NCBI GenBank assembly: GCA_019752975.1
Contig: JAIELM010000541.1
Location: 1 to 6,377 of the forward strand
Reading direction: 5' to 3'
DNA: 6,377 nt
Origin: Undibacterium sp.
Lineage (GTDB): Bacteria > Pseudomonadota > Gammaproteobacteria > Burkholderiales > Burkholderiaceae_D
Each line of letters starts with the position of its first letter. The first letter of the stretch is position 1. Below, piece after piece: positions 1 through 5,260 of this stretch. The notes under the pieces were generated by a model, which saw nothing but the letters and a program-made list of their open reading frames with translations, was not told where the DNA came from and searched no databases. Made by a program: the position numbers and the translations under genes.

Positions 1-106
1 TTTCATTTTTTTGACTATTGCTATTTACTTTCACTAAGTGGAGGAGCGTGTAGTACCTTTCAGCCTACGGTATACTGTGCGCTAAATGATTCTTTTCGAG
101 CGCCCA
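1..106 (+). other. Spacer upstream of cmk
   Basis: No convincing coding sequence is visible here. In many Proteobacteria aroA precedes cmk, but I cannot recognise an AroA C-terminus in any forward frame. The stretch holds a possible -10 hexamer (71-76) and a small bulged stem, in which GTA and TACC at 50-57 pair with GGTA and TAC at 69-75. It probably contains the cmk promoter and a short leader. Confidence 0.5.
71..76 (+). promoter_or_regulatory. Possible -10 element (TATACT) for cmk
   Basis: TATACT matches five of six bases of the sigma-70 -10 consensus. No good -35 hexamer lies 16-18 bases upstream; the candidates around 47-54 are poor, and there is no extended -10 TGn. If it is used, transcription would begin near 82-84. 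That would leave almost no leader for an ATG at 86 and about 24 bases before the ATG at 107, which favours the downstream cmk start. This is based only on the hexamer. Confidence 0.3.
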
Positions 107-766
107 ATGCCAAACAAATTCCCAGTAATTTCCATCGATGGCCCTACCGCTTCGGGTAAGGGTACGGTCGCGCACCGTGTCGCTAAACATTTGGGTTTTC
201 ACTATCTTGATTCGGGCGCTTTGTATCGCCTGACTGCTTTATCGGCAAACCAACATCATATCGAACTCACCGATGAAGAGAGAATTGCCAATTTGGCTCG
301 CGTGCTTCCTTGTCGCTTTGTAAAAGGTCACGTGCTCTTGGATGGGCACGATGTGACGGATGCGGTAAGAGCCGAAGCGATCGGGGTTGCCGCTTCTAAA
401 GTGGCAGTTTTACCTTTAGTACGCCGTGCTTTGGTGGAGTTGCAAGTTTCTTTTCGCCAGGAGCCAGGCTTGGTAGCGGATGGTCGGGATATGGGGACAG
501 TGATTTTTCCGGACGCGGCATTAAAAATATATTTAACTGCAAGTGTCGCGGCACGGGCAAATCGTCGTTATAAGCAATTGATAGAAAAGGGTTTTCCTGC
601 TAATATGGAAGACTTGGTGAAAGATTTGTCAGAACGTGATGCGCGCGACACTTTGCGCGCAGAAGCGCCACTCAAACCCGCACTAGGGGCGATGATCCTT
701 GATACTTCCGATATCACTGCTGATGAGGCGGTGCATCAGATACTCACTTGGTACGCCAAAACTTAA
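107..766 (+). CDS. cmk: Cytidylate kinase (CMP/dCMP kinase)
   Basis: This enzyme transfers a phosphate from ATP to CMP or dCMP, giving CDP or dCDP for RNA, DNA and CDP-linked lipid synthesis in the cytoplasm. The 219-residue product shows the P-loop GPTASGKGT at residues 12-20, the DSGALYR motif at 35-41, the ADGRDMGT nucleotide-binding motif at 124-131, and lid-region arginines around 149-153 and ERDARD at 176-181. The length fits the family (about 220-230). The frame stays open back to an ATG at 86, which would add MILFERP. I prefer the ATG at 107 because family members begin only a few residues before the PVIxIDGP strand, a GAG lies six bases upstream of 107, and 86 sits almost on the predicted transcription start. 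The neighbour rpsA is the classical partner of cmk. The gene is intact, and I see no clear terminator after it. Confidence 0.95.
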   Translation: MPNKFPVISIDGPTASGKGTVAHRVAKHLGFHYLDSGALYRLTALSANQHHIELTDEERIANLARVLPCRFVKGHVLLDGHDVTDAVRAEAIGVAASKVAVLPLVRRALVELQVSFRQEPGLVADGRDMGTVIFPDAALKIYLTASVAARANRRYKQLIEKGFPANMEDLVKDLSERDARDTLRAEAPLKPALGAMILDTSDITADEAVHQILTWYAKT

Positions 767-786
767 TTTTGACTCTTCGTTTTTTT

Positions 787-821
787 AACCGTCTGTCCCG
801 CGGGTTTTAGCGGGAATCTAG
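787..821 (+). repeat. Dispersed hairpin repeat, copy A
   Basis: This 35-base block recurs at 3654-3689, with about 30 of 36 aligned positions identical and one single-base indel. It contains a perfect six-pair stem, TCCCGC (796-801) with GCGGGA (810-815), around an eight-base loop. It also forms the left arm of the larger inverted repeat. No T tract follows the stem on the plus strand, so it is not a standard intrinsic terminator. Confidence 0.7.
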
Positions 822-933
822 TATTTACCTATACTGCAGAAAGTGCAGCATATTGATGAATGCACGGTTATGAATGCACGGTTATGATTGCACGGTTAAC
901 TCTTTGGATTCCCGCGTTTGCGAGAAAGACGGT
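788..933. repeat. 146-bp inverted-repeat unit (REP/MITE-like)
   Basis: The left arm (788-820) and right arm (905-933) are imperfect reverse complements. ACCGTCT at 788-794 pairs with AGACGGT at 927-933. Next come TC/GA and CGC/GCG, with mismatches at 795/926 and 798/923. After an asymmetric loop (eight bases against four), GCGGGAAT at 810-817 pairs with ATTCCCGC at 908-915. Each arm also has its own stem, strongest on the left (796-801 with 810-815). The ATTCCCGC/GCGGGAAT core resembles dispersed repeats of the REP or neisserial dRS3 kind found in Proteobacteria. No transposase is encoded, so the unit would be non-autonomous. Whether it is mobile is inference. Confidence 0.6.
856..897 (+). 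repeat. Three tandem 14-bp repeats
   Basis: The unit ATGAATGCACGGTT occurs three times without gaps, at 856-869, 870-883 and 884-897. The first two copies are identical. The third differs by one base (A to T at 888). The array sits in the central part of the inverted-repeat unit. A related word, TACACGGTTAAACTCT, appears at 3721-3736 next to the second dispersed repeat and resembles 889-903 here. The function is unknown. Replication slippage is the simplest origin. Confidence 0.85.
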
Positions 934-975
934 GTAAAACCCAGATCATCCAGAAAGTAGAGACTATTAAGGCAC

Positions 976-1035
976 CAAAAAAAGTTTTTTTAGCCCTTTT
1001 TTAAACGCAGTAAAAAAGTTTAAAAAAGTTTTTAA
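976..1035 (+). promoter_or_regulatory. A/T-tract region upstream of rpsA
   Basis: This AT-rich stretch is built from homopolymer runs: A7 at 977-983, T7 at 985-991, T6 at 997-1002, A6 at 1012-1017 and A6 at 1022-1027. TAAAAAAGTT is repeated exactly in tandem at 1011-1020 and 1021-1030, so these two A tracts are spaced one helical turn apart. Known roles for such tracts include DNA bending and UP-element contact with the RNA polymerase alpha subunit. If transcribed, the region would give U-rich RNA, which S1 protein favours. Possible weak stems are TTTTTTA/TAAAAAA (997-1003 with 1011-1017) and GGC/GCC (971-973 with 993-995) followed by CTTTTTT. The role is inferred. Confidence 0.45.
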
Positions 1036-1092
1036 CCCACAACCCAGTTAATAGACATTCCGTCCTATTCTGGCTAACCCGATTGAAAAATT

Positions 1093-2814
1093 ATGTCTAC
1101 TGTTTTCATGTCCCAAGATTTCGCTACTGGTGCAGACAGCTTCGCCGCTTTATTCGAAGAGTCTTTGTCCCGCCAAGATATGCGCTCCGGTGAAGTGATT
1201 TCTGCTGAAGTCGTTCGTATCGACCACAACTTCGTGATCGTGAACGCAGGCTTGAAGTCTGAAGCCTTTATTCCTGTTGAAGAATTCAAAAACGACCAAG
1301 GTGAATTGGAAGTTAATATCGGTGATTTCGTATCCGTAGCGATCGAATCATTGGAAAACGGTTTCGGTGACACTATTCTGTCCCGCGACAAAGCTAAGCG
1401 TCTCGCTTCATGGCTCGCTCTTGAAAAAGCGCTTGAGTCTGGCGAAATGGTTATCGGTACTGTCAATGGTAAAGTAAAAGGTGGTTTGACTGTTCTCACG
1501 AACGGCATCCGCGCTTTCTTGCCAGGCTCATTAGTTGATACACGTCCTGTTAAAGACACAACTCCATGGGAAGGCAAAACCATGGAATTTAAAGTCATTA
1601 AATTGGATCGCAAACGTAATAACGTGGTCTTGTCACGTCGCGCAGTAGTGGAAGCGTCGATGGGTGAAGAGCGTCAAAAATTGATGGAAAACCTCAAAGA
1701 AGGTACGGTTGTTACTGGTGTCGTTAAAAACATCACTGACTACGGCGCGTTCGTTGATTTGGGTGGTATCGATGGTTTGTTGCACATCACCGATTTGGCA
1801 TGGCGTCGTGTGCGTCATCCTTCCGAAGTCCTCACAGTTGGTCAAGAGATCACTGCTAAGATTTTGAAATTTGACCAAGAGAAAAACCGTGTTTCACTCG
1901 GTGTGAAACAATTGGGCGATGATCCATGGACAGGTTTGGCACGTCGCTACCCAGCAAACACACGTTTGTTCGGTAAAGTTACTAACTTGACCGACTACGG
2001 CGCGTTCGTAGAAGTCGAGCAAGGTATTGAAGGTTTGGTTCACGTTTCAGAAATGGATTGGACTAACAAGAACGTAGCACCAAATAAAGTTGTTCAATTG
2101 GGCGATGAAGTTGAAGTCATGGTTCTGGAAATTGACGAAGAGCGTCGTCGTATCAGCCTAGGTATGAAGCAATGTAAAGCCAACCCATGGGATGACTTCT
2201 CTTTGAACTTCAAAAAAGGCGATAAAGTCCGTGGCGCGATCAAATCGATCACTGATTTCGGCGTGTTCATTGGCTTGACTGGCAACATCGACGGTTTGGT
2301 TCATTTGTCTGATTTGTCTTGGAACGAAACTGGCGAAGAAGCAGTTCGTCGCTTCAAAAAAGGTGATGAATTAGAAGCCATCGTATTGGCAATTGATGTT
2401 GAGCGTGAGCGTGTTTCCCTAGGTGTTAAACAATTGGAAGGCGACCCATTCAATAACTATTGCGCAATGAATGACAAGGGCGCAATCGTAGTTGGTACGG
2501 TTAAGTCTGTTGAAGCTAAGGGCGCAGTGATTCAATTGGCTGACGAAGTTGAAGGCTATTTGCGTGCATCAGAAATCTCCCGCGATCGCGTGGAAGATGC
2601 AGGTACGCATTTGAAAGTCGGCGACAGTGTTGAAGCTTTGGTCTTGAATATTGACCGTAAAGCGCGTGGCATCCAATTGTCTATCAAGGCAAAAGATTCT
2701 GCTGATACACAAGAAGCCATGCAAAAAATGACTACAGCAGTTGATTCCAATGCAGCATCTGGTACAACTAGCTTAGGTGCATTGTTGAAAGCTAAGCTCG
2801 ACAATAAAAACTAA
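1093..2814 (+). CDS. rpsA: 30S ribosomal protein S1
   Basis: S1 binds mRNA on the 30S subunit and helps load and unfold messages, especially those with weak Shine-Dalgarno sequences. The 573-residue product has the six S1 (OB-fold) domains of the proteobacterial form, at roughly 33-99, 117-183, 204-272, 289-359, 376-446 and 463-533. Recurrent ITDYGAF/LTDYGAF/ITDFGVF strands and [16 protein letters not shown] domain ends mark domains 3-5. The C-terminus ends in [13 protein letters not shown], as is usual in Burkholderiales. The start at 1093 fits relatives. A second ATG at 1108 would remove five residues. Neither has a clear Shine-Dalgarno sequence, which agrees with the known non-canonical, S1-autoregulated rpsA start in E. 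coli. Frequent GGT, CGT and GTT codons suggest high expression. The gene is followed 12 bases later by ihfB. Confidence 0.98.
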   Translation: MSTVFMSQDFATGADSFAALFEESLSRQDMRSGEVISAEVVRIDHNFVIVNAGLKSEAFIPVEEFKNDQGELEVNIGDFVSVAIESLENGFGDTILSRDKAKRLASWLALEKALESGEMVIGTVNGKVKGGLTVLTNGIRAFLPGSLVDTRPVKDTTPWEGKTMEFKVIKLDRKRNNVVLSRRAVVEASMGEERQKLMENLKEGTVVTGVVKNITDYGAFVDLGGIDGLLHITDLAWRRVRHPSEVLTVGQEITAKILKFDQEKNRVSLGVKQLGDDPWTGLARRYPANTRLFGKVTNLTDYGAFVEVEQGIEGLVHVSEMDWTNKNVAPNKVVQLGDEVEVMVLEIDEERRRISLGMKQCKANPWDDFSLNFKKGDKVRGAIKSITDFGVFIGLTGNIDGLVHLSDLSWNETGEEAVRRFKKGDELEAIVLAIDVERERVSLGVKQLEGDPFNNYCAMNDKGAIVVGTVKSVEAKGAVIQLADEVEGYLRASEISRDRVEDAGTHLKVGDSVEALVLNIDRKARGIQLSIKAKDSADTQEAMQKMTTAVDSNAASGTTSLGALLKAKLDNKN

Positions 2815-2826
2815 GTCAGATTATTT

Positions 2827-3129
2827 ATGACTAAGTCTGAGCTTATTGCTCGTCTGGCTGAACGATATCCGCAACTGGTAGCTAAGGATGTGGATATCGC
2901 TGTTAAAACCATTTTAGATGCAATGTCCGACGCGTTAGCGACCGGACAGCGCATAGAAATACGTGGTTTTGGCAGTTTTTCGCTGAACAGCCGTCCGCCA
3001 CGTATAGGACGTAATCCTAAGTCTGGAGATAAAGTGATGGTGCCTGAAAAACGGGTGCCACATTTTAAACCTGGTAAGGAGTTGCGTGAACGGGTGGATG
3101 CGATGGTGGGACAGCCTATCATCACCTAG
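2827..3129 (+). CDS. ihfB: Integration host factor subunit beta
   Basis: With IhfA this protein forms the IHF heterodimer, which bends DNA sharply in the minor groove and assists replication initiation, recombination and sigma-54 promoters. The 100-residue product aligns almost without gaps to E. coli IHF-beta. It has MTKSELI at the start, the IEIRGFGSF core at 43-51 including Glu44 and Arg46 (residues involved in site contact in E. coli), and the GRNPKSG beta-arm tip at 61-67 with the intercalating proline at 64. HFKPGKELR lies at 79-87, typical of the HU/IHF family. The gene starts 12 bases after the rpsA stop with no clear Shine-Dalgarno sequence, so translation is probably coupled to rpsA. 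The order rpsA-ihfB is conserved in Proteobacteria. A strong terminator lies 91 bases downstream. Confidence 0.97.
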   Translation: MTKSELIARLAERYPQLVAKDVDIAVKTILDAMSDALATGQRIEIRGFGSFSLNSRPPRIGRNPKSGDKVMVPEKRVPHFKPGKELRERVDAMVGQPIIT

Positions 3130-3220
3130 AGCGGGTGAAATGCCAATGTGGTAAGCGTGTTGTTGTGGTGAGCTTGCAACGGCGCGGAAATCGTGGTGAC
3201 AGCGTAATTCGTCCTACAAG

Positions 3221-3258
3221 AAAACGACATAAAGGATTTCCTCTATGTCGTTTTTTTT
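3221..3258 (+). terminator. Strong intrinsic terminator after ihfB
   Basis: AAAACGACATA (3221-3231) pairs perfectly over 11 bases with TATGTCGTTTT (3244-3254). Inside, after one A/C mismatch, AGG (3233-3235) pairs with CCT (3240-3242) around an ATTT loop. The stem runs into eight T residues (3251-3258). This is a textbook Rho-independent terminator for plus-strand transcription. It should end the rpsA-ihfB transcript and separate it from lapA. Minus-strand activity would be weaker, with only four T residues. Confidence 0.93.
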
Positions 3259-3297
3259 CACGTACAATTTCGCTTATGTTGAAATCCTCAGTTTTAC

Positions 3298-3304
3298 AGG
3301 AGAA
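3298..3304 (+). promoter_or_regulatory. Ribosome binding site of lapA
   Basis: AGGAGAA lies nine bases before the lapA ATG at 3314. It is the clearest Shine-Dalgarno sequence in the window, in contrast to rpsA and ihfB, and it fixes the lapA start. Confidence 0.8.
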
Positions 3305-3313
3305 CGCTAAACT

Positions 3314-3625
3314 ATGAAAATTATTTCGAAACTTATTTGGCTCATTGTCTTCGTACTTTTCTTCGGCTTCGCCTTGAAAAACGATCAAGTGGTTAACCTC
3401 AATTTTTTTCTTGGTTACCAAACTGCCGCTCCGCTAGTAATCCTTTTACTGGCTTTCTTTTTAGCTGGAACAGTATTTTGTTTGTTGGCGATGGCACCGA
3501 TGGTGTTTAGACATAGACGCGATATTCATCGCCATCAAAAAACCATCGCTGAGATTGAAAAAGAACGACAACTAGAGCAAGCAACGGCGACACAAGCACC
3601 AGCACCAGACGGTGTTAGAAACTAA
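3314..3625 (+). CDS. lapA: LapA family inner-membrane protein (DUF1049)
   Basis: LapA is a small inner-membrane protein that works with LapB in lipopolysaccharide assembly. The 103-residue product has two hydrophobic segments (about 3-21 and 39-63), with the short polar KNDQVVNLNF region between them that is typical of the family. A charged tail follows, in which residues about 68-90 (RRDIHRHQKTIAEIEKERQLEQ) could form a short coiled coil. The last residues are low-complexity Ala/Thr/Pro/Gln. The likely topology places both ends in the cytoplasm. The start is set by a good ribosome binding site. lapB follows, but at an unusually large distance of 227 bases with a repeat between. The lapA stop codon lies inside a short sequence that is duplicated at 3804-3821. 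Confidence 0.9.
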   Translation: MKIISKLIWLIVFVLFFGFALKNDQVVNLNFFLGYQTAAPLVILLLAFFLAGTVFCLLAMAPMVFRHRRDIHRHQKTIAEIEKERQLEQATATQAPAPDGVRN

Positions 3626-3637
3626 AAATTGTAATTA
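3621..3637 (+). repeat. Direct flanking repeat, copy 1
   Basis: ACTAAAAATTGTAATTA, which includes the lapA stop codon (3623-3625), recurs at 3804-3821 as ACTAAAAATTGTTAATTA. The match is 17 bases with one extra T in the second copy, including an exact 12-base run. The two copies bracket the segment that carries dispersed repeat copy B. Confidence 0.75.
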
Positions 3638-3653
3638 TTCAGCCCCCTTTATA

Positions 3654-3689
3654 AACCATCTTTCCCGCATGTTTTTAGCGGGAATCCAG
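3654..3689 (+). repeat. Dispersed hairpin repeat, copy B
   Basis: This is the second copy of the block at 787-821. It has the same six-pair stem, TCCCGC (3663-3668) with GCGGGA (3678-3683), around a nine-base loop. A further inverted pair, ATCCAG (3684-3689) with CTGGAT (3716-3721), extends the structure. Unlike copy A, no reverse-complement right arm with ATTCCCGC is present, so this copy looks partial or decayed. It lies between lapA and lapB and could affect readthrough or mRNA stability there. Confidence 0.7.
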
Positions 3690-3766
3690 CGACTTTTGTT
3701 GAGTAACGGACGCCACTGGATACACGGTTAAACTCTAGTGAATGGCATAAAATAGGGTGGAGTACT

Positions 3767-3778
3767 TTGAAATTTCAA
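3767..3778. repeat. Perfect 12-bp palindrome
   Basis: TTGAAATTTCAA reads identically on both strands. It lies 75 bases upstream of the lapB start, within the segment bracketed by the direct repeats. It could be an operator half-site pair or could be chance in AT-rich DNA. I cannot link it to a regulator. Confidence 0.4.
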
Positions 3779-3803
3779 CTTCGTCGTAGAGGTCTGAATA
3801 ATT

Positions 3804-3821
3804 ACTAAAAATTGTTAATTA
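3804..3821 (+). repeat. Direct flanking repeat, copy 2
   Basis: This is the second copy of the sequence at the lapA 3' end (3621-3637), with one inserted T. It is followed by GAATTTAGAGACTAGAAAG and then lapB. Removing one copy together with the intervening bases would leave a lapA-lapB spacing of about 43 bases, which is a more usual distance for this gene pair. Confidence 0.75.
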
Positions 3822-3852
3822 GAATTTAGAGACTAGAAAGCACCCCGCAAAC

Positions 3853-5028
3853 ATGGAATTTGAAATCTGGTGGTTACTGGGAATTCCCTTTTTTTTTAGC
3901 CTAGGCTGGATCGCAGCTCGGGTCGATATACGCCAGCTCATTGCAGAATCGAGTAGCTTTCCCAAAGGCTATTTTAAGGGTTTGAATTTTCTCTTAAATG
4001 AACAACCGGATAAGGCGATAGACGCCTATATTGAAATCCTTAAATTGAATCCTGAGACGGTCGAGCTGCACTTTGCGTTAGGTAATTTATTTCGGCGTCG
4101 AGGCGAGACTGAACGTGCAATACGAGTGCATCAGAATCTTTTATCGCGTCCGGATTTGGCGCTTGAACAGCAAACTCAGGCGATGTTTGAATTGGGTCAA
4201 GATTACCTCAAGGCAGGGCTGTTGGATCGCGCCGAAGAGACCTTCAATCTACTCGTTGACAGTCAATATGCCAACCAAGCACGGCGTGCCTTGCTTGAGA
4301 TTTATCAGCGTGAAAAAGAATGGCTTAGAGCGATAGACGCGGCTCTTGCTTTACAAGAATCCGGCGCTGGTGGTCGACAAAAAGAGATCGCTCAGTTTTA
4401 CTGCGAAATCGCGCAAGACGAATTGGTGCATACCCATCCAGAAGCGGCAATGGCGATGCTAGAAAAATCGATCGCCACCGACCGGCATAATGTCCGCGCT
4501 GCGATCCTAATGGGTGACATTTATTTAGCCCAAGGCGAGATAGAACAAGCGGTCTTAGCTTGGCGCAAGGTAGAGCAACAAAGCGTACCTCACGTTGCCT
4601 TAGTGGCTCAACGTCTCATGGATGGCTATCGTAAATTGGAACGTCCGCAAGAAGGACTTAACTTACTCAAAGCCTATTTGGCGGAAGCGCCGTCGATTGA
4701 TTTATTAGAAGTAGTATTTAAGGCCAGTCTGGAATTGGAGTCAGTGCAAAGCGCCAATCGCGTCGTTAGCGCAGAACTACGTCGCACGCCATCGTTATTA
4801 GGACTCGATAAATTGTTAGATGCGCGGATGATGGTGGCGCCACCAGAGATTTTGGCAGAGATTTCTTTGATCAAAAATGTGGTGCAAGGTTATGTACAAA
4901 GACTGACACGCTATCAGTGCACACATTGTGGTTTTAAGGCGCGTCAATTTTATTGGCAATGCCCCGGATGCAGTCGATGGGAAACCTATCCACCACGTAG
5001 GACTGAAGAATTGAATGTCATGAATTAG
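3853..5028 (+). CDS. lapB: Lipopolysaccharide assembly protein LapB
   Basis: LapB (YciM) is an inner-membrane-anchored TPR protein. In E. coli it controls lipopolysaccharide level by promoting FtsH degradation of LpxC. The 391-residue product has an N-terminal membrane anchor (about 5-22), then a helical TPR region from about 43 to 340. That region includes the conserved FLLNEQPDKA, LGNLFRRRGETERAIRVHQ and GQDYLKAGLLDRAE stretches. At the C-terminus is a rubredoxin-like zinc-binding module with Cys356, Cys359, Cys370 and Cys373 in a CxxC-x10-CxxC arrangement. Length and architecture match the E. coli protein (389 residues). The start at 3853 puts the anchor at the right distance. The Shine-Dalgarno is weak (AGAAAG about a dozen bases upstream). 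The protein appears intact. lapA lies upstream, and a UDP-glucose dehydrogenase gene lies downstream after 232 bases. Confidence 0.95.
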   Translation: MEFEIWWLLGIPFFFSLGWIAARVDIRQLIAESSSFPKGYFKGLNFLLNEQPDKAIDAYIEILKLNPETVELHFALGNLFRRRGETERAIRVHQNLLSRPDLALEQQTQAMFELGQDYLKAGLLDRAEETFNLLVDSQYANQARRALLEIYQREKEWLRAIDAALALQESGAGGRQKEIAQFYCEIAQDELVHTHPEAAMAMLEKSIATDRHNVRAAILMGDIYLAQGEIEQAVLAWRKVEQQSVPHVALVAQRLMDGYRKLERPQEGLNLLKAYLAEAPSIDLLEVVFKASLELESVQSANRVVSAELRRTPSLLGLDKLLDARMMVAPPEILAEISLIKNVVQGYVQRLTRYQCTHCGFKARQFYWQCPGCSRWETYPPRRTEELNVMN

Positions 5029-5260
5029 GATCTAATAGGCAAAGTGTAAAATCGCAGCGCTATCCGGCGAAGGTGCGGGAAGGTGTGTCAATAAAGTGAT
5101 GTAGTAAGCCCTATTTGAAAAACGTGAACATATCAATCTCAACCTAAATCCAGTGTAGTCACGTAGAAATCACCGAGTGGCGGAAGACGCTATACTTTTT
5201 CGCCCTACGAGAGCAGATCAATTAAGTTGAAATAATCTAGAAAACATAAGAAGCAAAAAA
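5029..5260 (+). other. Spacer between lapB and the UDP-glucose dehydrogenase gene
   Basis: No gene is visible, and I see no strong terminator for lapB. A nested inverted structure occupies 5162-5209: CGTAG (5162-5166) pairs with CTACG (5205-5209), and inside it GGCGGAAG (5179-5186) can pair with TTTTCGCC (5197-5204) using two G-T pairs. A -10-like TATACT lies at 5191-5196 in its loop region. Confidence 0.5.
5191..5196 (+). promoter_or_regulatory. Possible -10 element for the UDP-glucose dehydrogenase gene
   Basis: TATACT matches five of six bases of the sigma-70 -10 consensus and would place a transcription start about 57 bases before the ATG at 5261. The -35 region (5167-5174) is poor. The size of the spacer makes an own promoter plausible, but the evidence is only the hexamer and its position. 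Confidence 0.3.

Larger units (their letters stand above)
767..1092 (+). other. cmk-rpsA spacer with repeats and rpsA leader
   Basis: This 326-base gap contains no credible gene. It has two parts. Bases 788-933 are an inverted-repeat unit with hairpin arms enclosing a small CTGCA/TGCAG stem (834-848) and three tandem 14-bp units. Bases 936-1092 are AT-rich with strong A and T tracts, and they should contain the rpsA promoter and untranslated leader. I could not identify a convincing -35/-10 pair for rpsA. TATTCT at 1066-1071 and TATACT at 830-835 are the best -10-like words, both without a good -35. Transcription from upstream of cmk could also reach rpsA. Confidence 0.7.
3130..3313 (+). other. 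ihfB-lapA spacer
   Basis: This spacer holds the untranslated tail of the rpsA-ihfB message, the terminator at 3221-3258 and the lapA ribosome binding site. A 60-codon open frame (3135-3317) runs through the terminator hairpin and looks unlike a protein, so I do not call it. TACAAT at 3263-3268 is a -10-like word just after the terminator, but it lacks a good -35. Confidence 0.6.

Noticed and set aside
796..815. Hairpin after cmk as an intrinsic terminator
   Set aside because: The stem is followed by AATCTAG, not a T tract. The T run at 780-786 precedes the stem, so it cannot serve plus-strand termination.
971..1002. Terminator-like GGC/A7-T7/GCC structure before rpsA
   Set aside because: The stem is mostly A-T pairs with an internal mismatch and almost no loop unless inner pairs open, so I list it only as part of the A/T-tract region and do not call a terminator.
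1074..1613. 179-codon minus-strand open frame opposite rpsA
   Set aside because: It lies wholly antisense to the S1 N-terminal domains. Its translation is Ser/Thr-rich with no recognisable domain, which is typical of the complement of a strongly codon-biased gene.
1633..2804. Several short minus-strand frames opposite rpsA (1633-1878, 2094-2288, 2556-2804)
   Set aside because: These are shadows of the rpsA reading frame, with no protein-like features and no ribosome binding sites.
2811..3125. 104-codon minus-strand frame opposite ihfB
   Set aside because: It is fully antisense to a well-supported IHF-beta gene, and its composition is not protein-like.
3135..3317. 60-codon plus-strand frame overlapping the lapA start
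   Set aside because: It reads through the terminator hairpin and T tract. The translation is Arg-rich and irregular, and no ribosome binding site precedes it.
3122..3421. 99-codon minus-strand frame across the ihfB-lapA spacer and the lapA 5' end
   Set aside because: It covers the intrinsic terminator and the lapA start on the opposite strand, and I recognise no family in it.
4115..4336. 73-codon plus-strand frame inside lapB
   Set aside because: It is an out-of-frame shadow of the LapB TPR region.
5131..5230. Possible IHF binding sites (ATCAA words near 5132 and 5217)
   Set aside because: The downstream TTR half of the consensus is absent at the required spacing in both places.
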